A stretch of 64,000 nucleotides of DNA from Candidatus Dormiibacter sp. (lineage in GTDB: Bacteria; Chloroflexota; Dormibacteria; UBA8260), in contig JANWHI010000070.1 in NCBI GenBank assembly GCA_025450495.1, positions 21,214 through 85,213 of the forward strand, given 5' to 3'. Within the stretch, counting starts at the first letter, position 1. Each line of letters starts with the position of its first letter. Below, piece by piece: positions 36,602 through 45,158 of the stretch. The notes under the pieces were generated by a model. That model was not told the origin of the DNA, did no database searches, and worked only from the letters and a program-made list of their open reading frames with translations. The position numbers and the translations under genes were made by a program.

Positions 36602-36843
36602 CACCAGTACCAGCCTTCGTCCGGCTCGAACGACTGGATCACGGGGTGAGTGGTGGCGCGGAAATGCTTGGTGGCGTGGGTCCCCGGCGACGAGTCGCAG
36701 CAGCCGATGTGGCCACAGACGGTGCACCGTCGCAGGTGGACCCATCTCTGGCCGGCAGCGAGGCACTCGACACAGCCCGTGCCACTGGGTGGCGCATCGG
36801 TGATGGTGTCGAGATGGCTGCAGGACTCGGCCATCCTCAGAGC

Positions 36844-38094
36844 CTACCGGACGGACGCCGGCCGAGGCCTGCGGCGGCGAAAGGTGGCACCCCCGGGATG
36901 GTTGGGCCGCTGGCCCTGGCGTCGCTCGGCGACGCCCATCGGCGGTGCGGCGATCCACCTGATGTCGCCGGTGTTGAGCAGATGGTCGGTGTCGGCCCCG
37001 GGCAGCTCAGGCGCACCGAGGCGGCGCAGCTTGCGCCACTTCTCGGCATCCTCGCGGGTCAGGAACGTGAACGCACGCCCGGCAGCCCCATTGCGCGCAG
37101 TCCGGCCGACGCGGTGGGTCAGCCATTGCGGGGTCTCGGGAAGCTCGTAGTTGACGACCACGGCGACGCCGCTGATGTCGAGGCCGCGGGCCGCCACGTT
37201 GGTGGCGACCAGCACGTCGGCCTGACCGCTGCGAAACATCGCGACCGCACGGTCGCGCGCGTTCTGCGAGAGGTTGCCCTGCAGCTCGACACTGCGATGT
37301 CCTCGTGCATTGAGGTCGCGCGCCAGGCCCTTGGCACCGTGCTTGGTGCGGTGGAACACCAGTGCCGATCCGTGGTGGCGGCGGAGCAGTCGCGACAGGG
37401 TGTCGACCTTGTTGGCCCGCTCCATGTGCAGGATGGCGTGCTCCAGGGTCGGCTCGCCCTGCATCGACACCCTGATGATCGCCGGCTCGGTCAGGTGGCG
37501 GTCGATCATGCGCTGCACCCACGACGGCATCGTCGCGGAGGTGAGCACGGTCTGGCGCCGGCTGGGGCCATCGCCGCGCGTCATCGCGATGATCCGCTCC
37601 ACGTCAGGCGCGAAGCCCTGGTCGAGCATCTCGTCGGCCTCGTCAAGAACCAGGTACTCGACCGCGGCGAGATTGGCCTTCCCCTGGCTGGCCAGGTCGA
37701 GGATTCGACCCGGGCAGCCGATCACCACGTCCGGGCTGTAGCGAAGCGCGTTGAGCTGGCCGCCGTAGCCGACGCCTCCGTAGAGCATGGCCACGCGGAG
37801 CCCCTTGTCGATGCCGCGCAGCACGGCTCCGATCTGGTTGGCGAGCTCGCGCGAAGGCGCCACCACCAGCGCGCGCGCTCCGCAGTCGCGGCGGTGGCCG
37901 GCGAGGCGCTCGACCATGGGAATGAGAAAAGCGAGTGTCTTGCCTGACCCGGTCGGGGCTTCGGCGACCACGTCGCGACCGGTGAGCAGCAGCGGGATCG
38001 CTTCCGCCTGGACGGGCAGCGGCGTGGTGATGTGAGCCTCTTGCAGGGCCTGAAGTGTGCGCGGACGCACACCCATGTCAGCGAACGATGTCAT
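36844..38094 (-). CDS. DEAD-box ATP-dependent RNA helicase
   Basis: 416 residues with the helicase motifs in order. These are Q motif (TTPLPVQAEAIP), I (APTGSGKT), Ia (APSRELANQI), Ib (CPGRILDL), II (VLDEADEMLD), III (TSATMP), IV-V (ARGLDISGVAVVVNYELP) and VI (HRVGRTARNG). A short Arg/Pro-rich tail ends the protein, as in RhlE-type enzymes that unwind structured mRNA or rRNA. It may cooperate with the neighbouring TypA in ribosome biogenesis, which is only a guess from position. Confidence 0.92.
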   Translation of the reverse strand: MTSFADMGVRPRTLQALQEAHITTPLPVQAEAIPLLLTGRDVVAEAPTGSGKTLAFLIPMVERLAGHRRDCGARALVVAPSRELANQIGAVLRGIDKGLRVAMLYGGVGYGGQLNALRYSPDVVIGCPGRILDLASQGKANLAAVEYLVLDEADEMLDQGFAPDVERIIAMTRGDGPSRRQTVLTSATMPSWVQRMIDRHLTEPAIIRVSMQGEPTLEHAILHMERANKVDTLSRLLRRHHGSALVFHRTKHGAKGLARDLNARGHRSVELQGNLSQNARDRAVAMFRSGQADVLVATNVAARGLDISGVAVVVNYELPETPQWLTHRVGRTARNGAAGRAFTFLTREDAEKWRKLRRLGAPELPGADTDHLLNTGDIRWIAAPPMGVAERRQGQRPNHPGGATFRRRRPRPASVR

Positions 38095-38412
38095 GGATCT
38101 CCTGAGCCGTCACGGCTCTGCGCTTCCCCTCGAAGCTCTGGTCGGTTGCCTGGCTTGGGGAACCCGTGGCACACGGGGAGAGGAACCGCAAGAAGGGCAG
38201 CGGCGCAAGAAATGAGACGCCGCAGTCAATTGACACCCTACCACGTGGCGGTGACTTGGCGGCGAAACGCGAGTGTCGCAAAGGCACGCGGCTGGCCGAG
38301 CCCTTGGTCACGCAGCAGACGGAGGCCTCGCGGCCCTACTGTCACGCTGAGCCGTCGGCTCACCCGATTTCATGGTGCCGTTTGACGTCAACGGGGATCT
38401 CTGAGGGACGGC
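38095..38412. other. 318-bp intergenic region with possible structured RNA
   Basis: Between the divergent helicase and acyltransferase genes. No convincing coding frame was found. On the plus strand, about 38247-38312, GTGAC and GTCAC could close a stem that encloses a small GCGAAA-type hairpin and the string GTCGCAAAGGC, which faintly recalls class-I cyclic-di-GMP riboswitches. TTGACT near 38230 on the minus strand may be the -35 box of the helicase promoter. All of this is tentative. Confidence 0.25.
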
Positions 38413-39636
38413 GTGAGGAAGTACTGGGCGTACCGGGTTGCCGAGGCTCTTGCCAACATGATGCCCCTGGCAGTCGCATACGCGCTGGCCGTCGCGGTCG
38501 TTCACGTGATGCTGATGTTGTCACCGGGGCGGTTCCTCGGCCTCAGCTCAAACCTGATGCACGTCGTCGGGGATCTCCCGCCGCGCCAGCTGCGCGCGCT
38601 GGTACGCGCCAACGCGCGCAACCTGGGCAGGTCGTGGATCGATGTGCTCCGAATGTCGCGCCCGAGCTCCTGCGCGCGCTGCCTCGACATCGAAGGTCTG
38701 GACCATCTCAACGCGGCGCTGGCGGGCGGCCGCGGTGTGGTCATGGTGGCCAGCCATCTCGGCCCATGGGACGCCGGGCTGGTCGCCTTCAATGCCGGTA
38801 CGGGCAGGATCGCAGTGCTCGCCGAGGTCGTGCACCCACGCCGGCTGTTCGACCACCTGCGCCGCGGCCGCGCCCGGCTCGGGGTCAGCGTGATCCCCAT
38901 CGACGTGGCCGCGATGCGTGCAGCCGACGCCGATGTTGCCCGGCGCATCGGTGCGGGCGCGTTGCGCCAGGTGTTCGGCGAGCTCCGCGGCAATGGCACG
39001 GTGGCGATCGCCATGGACCGCGACCTCACCGGCGCGGGCGTGCCGCTGCAGTTCTTCGGCGAGCCCACCCCGATCCCTCTTGGGGTTGTCGACATCGCAA
39101 TCCGTTGCAACGCCGCGCTCGTCCCGGCATGGTCGCTGCGCCACGGCGGCAGGCTCTGCCTGTCCGCGATGCCGCCGATCCCGTACGACGTCGACGCACC
39201 GCGCGAAGCGGAGGTTCAGCGGGTGGCGCGCACCGTCCTTGCCGCCTTCGAGCCGGTGATCAAGCAGAACGCCGACCAGTGGCACGTGCTCGATCCCATC
39301 TGGCCGCAGCCTGCACCCGTGCGCACGCGATTCGCCGCGCTCCATCACGCACCTCTGCTGATCGCACTCTTCTGCGCCGCGCTGACGGCTGCGGGCCTGA
39401 GCGGCTGGGGACTCGGCCTGACCTCGTTCACGCGGACTCCCGATTGGTGGGTCAGGCCGGCTGTCGGGTCCGGGCTCGCTGCGATCGCGCTTGTGGCACT
39501 GCCGGGGGTGCTGCTCTGGGCACGCGTCAACCGCATCCGGTTCCTCGCCGCCGTGGGGCGTGCGGCGATGACCCTCACCACCGCGGCGCTGGTGACCGGT
39601 CTGAGCGGCGTGCTTGTCGGAGCACTGCGCAACTGA
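38413..39636 (+). CDS. LPLAT-superfamily acyltransferase with C-terminal membrane helices (PatA/HtrB-like)
   Basis: 407 residues. An N-terminal membrane segment (MPLAVAYALAVAVVHVML) precedes the acyltransferase core with SHLGPWDAG (His-x4-Asp), and later AIAMDRDLTGAGVPLQFFGE and PIPLGVVDIAIRC. The core resembles phosphatidylinositol-mannoside acyltransferases and lipid A lauroyltransferases (HtrB). About 100 extra C-terminal residues hold three hydrophobic helices not usual for the family. A GTG start is used. With inositol-phosphate synthase and a glycosyltransferase further on, a glycolipid substrate is plausible. Confidence 0.82.
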   Translation: MRKYWAYRVAEALANMMPLAVAYALAVAVVHVMLMLSPGRFLGLSSNLMHVVGDLPPRQLRALVRANARNLGRSWIDVLRMSRPSSCARCLDIEGLDHLNAALAGGRGVVMVASHLGPWDAGLVAFNAGTGRIAVLAEVVHPRRLFDHLRRGRARLGVSVIPIDVAAMRAADADVARRIGAGALRQVFGELRGNGTVAIAMDRDLTGAGVPLQFFGEPTPIPLGVVDIAIRCNAALVPAWSLRHGGRLCLSAMPPIPYDVDAPREAEVQRVARTVLAAFEPVIKQNADQWHVLDPIWPQPAPVRTRFAALHHAPLLIALFCAALTAAGLSGWGLGLTSFTRTPDWWVRPAVGSGLAAIALVALPGVLLWARVNRIRFLAAVGRAAMTLTTAALVTGLSGVLVGALRN

Positions 39637-39722
39637 TCAGCTGAGGGCCGGCCACAGCGTCGGTCCGTCCTGCGGGGCGAGGCAGATCCTCGCCCTGGCA
39701 CAGCCGTAGCAGAGTCCCACGG

Positions 39723-40568
39723 ATGGCTGCACTCCTGGCGCTCGTCTCCTCTGTCGGGTACGGGATCAGCGATTTCAGCGGCGGGCTCGCCTCGCGGCGG
39801 GCACCCGCGATAGCCGTCGTGCAGGTGAGCAACGCGCTCACGCTGGTGCTCGCGCTGCTGGCCGTGACGCTGCTGCCGGGGTCGGCCTACCGCGTGGCCG
39901 ATGTCGCCTGGGGACTCGCTGCCGGAACGGTCGGTCTGATCGGGGTGGTGCTGCTCTACCGCGGACTGGCGATCGGGCCGATGTCGGTGGTGGCGCCGCT
40001 GACCGCGGTGCTCAGCGCCATCGTGCCCGTGCTCGTCGGCCTCCTCCGGGGCGAGCGACCGGGCCTGCTCTCGCTTGCCGGCGTGGGGCTTGCCGTGCCC
40101 GCGATAGCCCTGATCGGACGGCAATCGGAAGGGCGGCTCGGACAACCGGTCAGCAGGGGCGCGGTGCTGTCGGCGCTCGCTGCCGGGGTCAGCTTCGGCG
40201 GCTTCTACGTCCTGCTGGCCCAGACCGGCTCGAATGGCGGCGCCTGGCCGCTGGTTGGCCAGCGCGCTGCCTCGGTGGGCATCCTCCTCGGCCTCACCGC
40301 GCTCGCCGTGCGACGGGGCACGCCGGCGCTGCCGCACGGTCGCTCTCTGCTGCTGGCCATCCTCGCCGGCGTCACCGACTTCGTCGCCAACCTGACCTAC
40401 GTGCTCGCCACCCATCGTGGCCTGCTCGCCCTGGTCGCCGTGCTCAGCTCCCTGTATCCGGCGACGACGCTGCTGCTGGCCCGGACCATGCTGCGCGAGC
40501 GTCTTGCCCGCGAGCAGGTGGGCGGCCTGCTCCTGGCCGCTGTGGCGGTCGCGCTCATCGCCTCCTGA
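39723..40568 (+). CDS. EamA/DMT-superfamily transporter
   Basis: 281 residues forming about ten membrane helices in two EamA repeats of five. The repeats are recognisable from GISDFSGGLASRRAPAIAVV and LYRGLAIGPMSVVAPLTAVL in the first half and FVANLTYVLATHRGLLALVA and LARTMLRERLAREQVGGLLL in the second. Such drug/metabolite transporters export amino acids or other metabolites; the substrate is unknown. It stands alone after an 86-bp gap. Confidence 0.87.
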   Translation: MAALLALVSSVGYGISDFSGGLASRRAPAIAVVQVSNALTLVLALLAVTLLPGSAYRVADVAWGLAAGTVGLIGVVLLYRGLAIGPMSVVAPLTAVLSAIVPVLVGLLRGERPGLLSLAGVGLAVPAIALIGRQSEGRLGQPVSRGAVLSALAAGVSFGGFYVLLAQTGSNGGAWPLVGQRAASVGILLGLTALAVRRGTPALPHGRSLLLAILAGVTDFVANLTYVLATHRGLLALVAVLSSLYPATTLLLARTMLRERLAREQVGGLLLAAVAVALIAS

Positions 40569-40574
40569 CCGAGG

Positions 40575-40997
40575 TCAGCGGGCGTGCGCGTAGTCTCCGA
40601 TCGGGATCCCGGCGATGTCGTCGCTGTCTTCGGAGCGGGCTCTGGGGCCACGGCTGAGCGGAGACCGCCCGGCGATCAGGTCAGCCATCTCCTCGCACCA
40701 GAAGGCGAGGCCGCAGAACTGGTAGGTGAAGAAGCCCTTCGACAGCGCCGGGCTGTTCTTCTCGAAGACCTTGTGGCCGATGACCTGCAGGGTCCAGCCT
40801 GCCAGGAACAGGGGTACGCCGAGGCGTGGTCGGGCGACCATGAGTGGCATCGACGCGGTGACCGCGGGGATCCCCACCAGGTGGGTGGCGCGAACTCCCA
40901 CGGTGGTGTGCTGGGAACGGTAGTACGCCATCTTCTCTTCGAAGGGCGCGCTCCGCGGCGGCACCTCGGTGTCGGCGGCGATCGGTGTCATCTCCAT
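40575..40997 (-). CDS. Mpo1-like (DUF962) membrane protein
   Basis: 140 residues with MAYYRSQHTTVGVRATHLVG, FLAGWTLQVIGHKVFEKNSP and FCGLAFWCEEMADLI. The conserved histidines (QHTTVGVRATH and GHKVFEKN) correspond to the iron site of yeast Mpo1, a dioxygenase that shortens 2-hydroxy fatty acids; bacterial homologues are mostly uncharacterised. The ATG at 40997 gives the best N-terminus. Two or three hydrophobic segments make a membrane location likely. Confidence 0.8.
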   Translation of the reverse strand: MEMTPIAADTEVPPRSAPFEEKMAYYRSQHTTVGVRATHLVGIPAVTASMPLMVARPRLGVPLFLAGWTLQVIGHKVFEKNSPALSKGFFTYQFCGLAFWCEEMADLIAGRSPLSRGPRARSEDSDDIAGIPIGDYAHAR

Positions 40998-41155
40998 CAC
41001 GATGAGGGTTCTCCCTGGTCCGCGACGGCGGCGTGGACGGGGCATGTCGGGGCGCTCCAACGGTGAAACGCCAATGCCCTGCGTAATTGTGGCGCACCGC
41101 GCCCGGCGAGGTTCGAGCAGTCGGGCGCAGCGCCGGCGTGCCATCATGCCCGGCC

Positions 41156-42121
41156 ATGCGCGTCCAGCGGATTGAATCGCTCGACGGTCCCGACGGGCTT
41201 CGCCCAGCAGACATCCCTGAACCTGACGGCGACGGCCAGGTGGTCATCGCCGTGGCGGCGGCCGGCGTCAGCTTCCCCGACGTGCTGATGAGCCGCGGCC
41301 TCTACCAGACCAAGCCGCCGCTGCCCTTCGTTCCCGGGATCGAGGTTGCCGGCACGGTGAGAAGCGCGCCCGACGGCAGCGGCTTCGCCGCGGGCGATCG
41401 TGTCATGGCGGTGACCATGGTCGGCGGCTTTGCCGAGATCGCCACAGCGCCATCAGCCCTCACCTGCCCGCTGCCCCGGCAGCTCAGCATGGAGCAGGGG
41501 GCGGGACTGATCCTCAACTACCACACCGCCCACTTCGCGTTGACCCGACGCGCCGGCCTCACCGCCGGCGAGACGGTCGTCGTCCACGGCGCGGCGGGCG
41601 GGGTGGGCACGGCCGTGATCCAGGTCGCCAGGGCGCTTGGCGCGACCGTGGCGGCGGTCACAAGCAGCGCGGCCAAGGCGGACATGGCCCGCAGCGCCGG
41701 CGCGGACAGCGTCATCGACAGCGGCGAGGACTGGCCGGCCCTGGTGCGAACCCTCAACGCGGGTCGCGGTGCTGACGTGATCGTCGACCCGGTCGGTGGC
41801 GATCGCTTCGACGAAAGCCTCCGCTGCCTCGCCCCCGGTGGCAGGCTCGTGGTCGTCGGCTTCACGGAAGGCAGGATCCCGACCGTTGCTGCCAACCGTT
41901 TGCTGCTGCGCAACATCGCCGTCGTCGGCGCGGCATGGGGCGCCTGGTTGGGCGGAGATCCAGAGCTGTTTGTGGCGACGGTCGCTGCGCTGCACCCGAT
42001 GATCGAGGCCGGCCAGGTGGCTCCGGCGCTCGGCGCCACCTACCCTCTGGGCGACGCTGCGGACGCGCTGCGGCTCATCGAGGGCAGACGCGCGATCGGC
42101 AAGGTTGTGCTCACGGTCTGA
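41156..42121 (+). CDS. NADPH:quinone oxidoreductase-family (zinc-independent MDR) protein
   Basis: 321 residues of the medium-chain reductase family without zinc-binding cysteines. FVPGIEVAGTVRSAPDGSGF, the LILNYHTAHFALTRRAGL segment and the nucleotide motif VHGAAGGVGTAVIQVARALG are present, followed by VDPVGGDRFDESLRCLAPGG. Members reduce quinones or enones, or act as enoyl reductases, with NADPH. The ATG at 41156 was chosen because upstream in-frame sequence is atypical. Substrate is open. Confidence 0.87.
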   Translation: MRVQRIESLDGPDGLRPADIPEPDGDGQVVIAVAAAGVSFPDVLMSRGLYQTKPPLPFVPGIEVAGTVRSAPDGSGFAAGDRVMAVTMVGGFAEIATAPSALTCPLPRQLSMEQGAGLILNYHTAHFALTRRAGLTAGETVVVHGAAGGVGTAVIQVARALGATVAAVTSSAAKADMARSAGADSVIDSGEDWPALVRTLNAGRGADVIVDPVGGDRFDESLRCLAPGGRLVVVGFTEGRIPTVAANRLLLRNIAVVGAAWGAWLGGDPELFVATVAALHPMIEAGQVAPALGATYPLGDAADALRLIEGRRAIGKVVLTV

Positions 42122-42196
42122 GCTACGACCCAAGCTTCCGACGGTGGGTCCGAAAACCGCCAGCCACGCCGCCGTGCCAGCGGCCATGCTTGGGTC

Positions 42197-43666
42197 ATGC
42201 ACGACGACTTCGACGCCTGCTACCGGGCAATCCTCAGCCGCGATGCGCGCTTCGACGGCCGCTTCTTCACCGCGGTCACGAGCACGGGCATCTACTGCCG
42301 GCCCATCTGCCCGGCGCAGACGCCCAAGCGGGCCAACGTGCGTTTCTACCCCAGCGCCGCCGCAGCCCAGGCAGCGGGTTTCCGCGCCTGCCTGCGCTGC
42401 CGGCCGGACCTTGCCCCGGGGCCCGTCCAGACCCCCGCCGGCGACCGCGTCGTCGACCGGGCGCTCCGCCTGATCGCCGCCGGCGCCGCCGACGGAGGGG
42501 CGGGGGTCGCCGCCCTTGCCCGCCGGCTCGAGGTCAGCGAGCGCCACCTCCATCGAGTCCTGTCCGCCGCCGTCGGAGCCGGCCCGTCGACGCTGGCCCG
42601 CATGCGTCGCCTCCAGACCGCCCGCACGTTGATCGAGCAGACGGCCATGCCCATCACCGATGTTGCGTTCAGCGCCGGCTACTCGTCTCTGCGCCAGTTC
42701 AACAGCGAGATCCGCGCCGGGACCGGCCGCCCACCCACCGAGCTCCGTCGCCGCGGTTCTGCCGGCCACGACGGGGAGGGTGCGATCACTCTCCGGCTCG
42801 GCGTCCGACCTCCCTTTGACGGCTGCGCGTTGCTGGCATTCTTTGCGCAGCGCGCCGTGGCCTCGGTCGAGCGCTGCTCATCGGTGTCCCTGACGCGCTC
42901 TCTGTCGCTGCCCAATGCCGCGGCCGTCGTGGAGCTCGAGCCCCAGCCCGCGCAGCTGCTGGTACGGCTGTGGCTCGACGATGTCCGCGACCTCGGCGCT
43001 GCGGTGGACGCCTGTCGCCGGCTCTTCGACGTCGACGCCGACCCCCAGGCCATCGCCGCCGTCCTCGGCGCAGATGCGCTGCTCGCGCCGCTCGTCTGCG
43101 CCCGACCGGGGCTCCGGGTGCCGGGCTGTGTGGATGGCGTGGAGATCGCCATTCGAGCTGTGCTCGGGCAGCAGGTCTCCGTCGCCCGCGCCACCGCGCT
43201 CGCCTCGCGACTCACCGAGCACGTGGGCGCGCCGCTGCCCCGCCCGCGCCACGGCGTTGAGCGCATCTTCCCGACCGCGGCGGCCGTCGCGAACGCAGAC
43301 CTCGGCGGGCTCGGGCTCACCGGCGAGCGCGCGGCGACACTGCGCAGGCTGACTGTGGCAATCGCCAATGGGGACATCGACCTCACACCCGGTGCGGACG
43401 CGCCCGAGACGGTGCGCCGGCTGCTGTCGATTCGGGGCATCGGCGCGTGGACCGCCACGTACGTCGCCATGCGCGGGCTGCGCGACCCCGACGCCTTCCC
43501 GGCCGGTGACCTCGGGCTGCGTCGGGCCGTCGCCCAGGCCGGCGGGGAGAACGGCGCTGCGCTGCTCAGCCGGGCCGAGCGCTGGCGCCCGTGGCGCGCC
43601 TACGCCACGGTGCACCTCTGGAACCAACTGTCGCATCCCGCCCACACCATGGAGAGAGCATCGTGA
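42197..43666 (+). CDS. Ada/AlkA fusion: methyl-phosphotriester-sensing regulator and 3-methyladenine DNA glycosylase
   Basis: 489 residues. An Ada N-domain with zinc cysteines C34, C38, C65 and C68 (GIYCRPICPA, FRACLRC), where C34 would accept methyl groups from phosphotriesters, is followed by an AraC-type helix-turn-helix (EVSERHLHRVLSAAVG, FSAGYSSLRQFNSEIR). Then comes AlkA with its N-terminal domain, the hairpin RRLLSIRGIGAWTATYVAM and catalytic Asp438 in PAGDLGLRRAV. It thus senses alkylation, activates genes and excises 3-methylpurines. The fusion is common in actinobacteria. It overlaps ogt by GTGA, so both are made together. Confidence 0.92.
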   Translation: MHDDFDACYRAILSRDARFDGRFFTAVTSTGIYCRPICPAQTPKRANVRFYPSAAAAQAAGFRACLRCRPDLAPGPVQTPAGDRVVDRALRLIAAGAADGGAGVAALARRLEVSERHLHRVLSAAVGAGPSTLARMRRLQTARTLIEQTAMPITDVAFSAGYSSLRQFNSEIRAGTGRPPTELRRRGSAGHDGEGAITLRLGVRPPFDGCALLAFFAQRAVASVERCSSVSLTRSLSLPNAAAVVELEPQPAQLLVRLWLDDVRDLGAAVDACRRLFDVDADPQAIAAVLGADALLAPLVCARPGLRVPGCVDGVEIAIRAVLGQQVSVARATALASRLTEHVGAPLPRPRHGVERIFPTAAAVANADLGGLGLTGERAATLRRLTVAIANGDIDLTPGADAPETVRRLLSIRGIGAWTATYVAMRGLRDPDAFPAGDLGLRRAVAQAGGENGAALLSRAERWRPWRAYATVHLWNQLSHPAHTMERAS

Positions 43667-44154
43667 CCCTGATCACCACCACAGTCGCCACACCGCTGGG
43701 CGACCTGTCGCTCATCGGCAGTGAGGACTGCCTGCACGTGGCCACGTTCACCAGCGACATCGATGAGCTGCGCGACCGGCTGCAACCATCGCTCCGCCGT
43801 GAGCCGGTTCGCCACGGCGACACCAGCGCTGCGGCGGCGCTGCGCGACTATTTCGCCGGGGAGGTCGGCGCTCTCGACACCGTCACCGTCAGCCAGCCGG
43901 GCAGCCCCTTCCATACCAGGGTCTGGGCGGCGATGCGCGAGGTGGCCGCGGGTACCACCGTGAGCTACGCGGAGCTCGCCGCCAGGGCCGGGGCGCCGCG
44001 GGCCGTCCGCGCGGCCGGCTCGGCCTGCGCCCGCAATGCCATCTGTCTGTTCGTGCCCTGTCACCGCATTGTGCGCAGCGATGGGTCTCTGGGCGGTTAT
44101 TACTATGGTCTCGATACCAAGCGTCGCCTCCTGGAGCACGAGCGCGGCCACTGA
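43663..44154 (+). CDS. ogt: Methylated-DNA--protein-cysteine methyltransferase (Ogt)
   Basis: 163 residues. The active-site FVPCHRIVRSDGSLGGY contains acceptor Cys133, and FHTRVWAAMREVAAGTTVSY with RAVRAAGSACARNA forms the DNA-binding helix-turn-helix with arginine finger and the asparagine hinge. It removes alkyl groups from O6-alkylguanine in a suicide reaction. A GTG start overlaps the Ada/AlkA stop, forming a two-gene alkylation-repair operon. Confidence 0.93.
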   Translation: MTLITTTVATPLGDLSLIGSEDCLHVATFTSDIDELRDRLQPSLRREPVRHGDTSAAAALRDYFAGEVGALDTVTVSQPGSPFHTRVWAAMREVAAGTTVSYAELAARAGAPRAVRAAGSACARNAICLFVPCHRIVRSDGSLGGYYYGLDTKRRLLEHERGH

Positions 44155-44259
44155 GTCCCAGTGGTCGCGGTCAGCCGCGAGCGCACCGCGAGGTGATCGA
44201 GGGGCGCAGCTCACGGAGGCACACCAATCAAGAAACGCGACGCGGGGAACTGGAACGGG

Positions 44260-45018
44260 GTGCTTGCGCGCGTGCTCACCCGTCAGCACGTCCGCGCCGT
44301 CTACCAGCCCATCCTGCACCTCGACTCGCGCACCGTCGCGGGTTACGAGGCGCTGGCGCGGCCGGCCAACGTCGCCGACGACGGCAGCGTGGAGGAGTTC
44401 TTTCGCACCGCACGCGCCGAGGGTGTGACCCGCGACCTCGACTGGCTCTGCCGCCGCGCCGCGCTGGTCGGAGCCCGAGGCATGGCCGATGGACCGTTCC
44501 TTTCGCTGAACCTCAACCCGGACGCGTTGCAGAACGGCGAGGCCGACGCCGAGTCGCTGGCCCAGCTGCTGAGCGACTCGGGTCGCCCGGTGTTGGGGGT
44601 CGTCATCGAGGTTGTGCGGCCCACGACGGTTGCCGACGTGGCCACGCTGATGGACCTGCTGCGGCCCTACCGTCGCCGCGGTGCTCGCCTCGCCGTCGCT
44701 GTCAACGCGGGCGAGGAGGCGTCTCTGCTGGCGTCCAGCGAGCAGCCCGACTTCGTCAAGCTGTCGCGTCCGACCGTCGCCGCCATGGCCGACCCCGCTC
44801 GTCGCGGCTTCGCCGAACGCTGTGCGGCGCGGGCAGGGCTCGGTGGACCCACGCCGATCGCCGAGGGCATCGAGAACGAGGCCATGGCGCGGCTGGTCGC
44901 GCAGGCAGGCATCAAGCTCGGCCAGGGATACCATCTCGGCCGCCCCGCCGCCATGGATCGGGAAGGCCGGCTCGACGCCGAACCCGCGTCCCAGGCCGTC
45001 GTGAGCGCGCCGGGCTGA
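44260..45018 (+). CDS. EAL-domain protein with degenerate active site
   Basis: 252 residues consisting of one EAL domain. E30-A31-L32 in AGYEALARP, N84 (SLNLNPD), E117 (VVIEVV), K167 (FVKLSRP), E202 (AEGIEN) and Q222 (GQGYHLGRPAA) are kept. The usual metal-binding DDFG(T/S)G loop is replaced by VNAGEE at 148-153, and the ELTE-type motif is weak. Loss of the aspartate pair normally abolishes c-di-GMP hydrolysis, so it may be a c-di-GMP receptor or a protein-binding domain. A GTG start is assumed. It lies upstream of the principal sigma factor gene. Confidence 0.82.
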   Translation: MLARVLTRQHVRAVYQPILHLDSRTVAGYEALARPANVADDGSVEEFFRTARAEGVTRDLDWLCRRAALVGARGMADGPFLSLNLNPDALQNGEADAESLAQLLSDSGRPVLGVVIEVVRPTTVADVATLMDLLRPYRRRGARLAVAVNAGEEASLLASSEQPDFVKLSRPTVAAMADPARRGFAERCAARAGLGGPTPIAEGIENEAMARLVAQAGIKLGQGYHLGRPAAMDREGRLDAEPASQAVVSAPG

Positions 45019-45158
45019 CGCCTTGTGTCGGCTCTGCTGACACAGCGCCCGTCGCGGCGGACGCGGCAGGATGCAGAACGGAGACCAAAACCGTCACCCT
45101 GTACGTGGAGAGGGAGACGTCCGACGGTTGACCTGGGACTGGGAGCGACGAAGAGAGC

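Noticed and set aside
38078..38311. Minus-strand frame of 77 codons between helicase and acyltransferase genes
   Set aside because: No ribosome site or recognisable protein pattern; it overlaps the helicase start and looks like leader sequence.
44155..44259. Riboswitch-like leader before the EAL gene
   Set aside because: GGGGAA-type strings and G-rich runs are present, but no conserved riboswitch pattern could be aligned.
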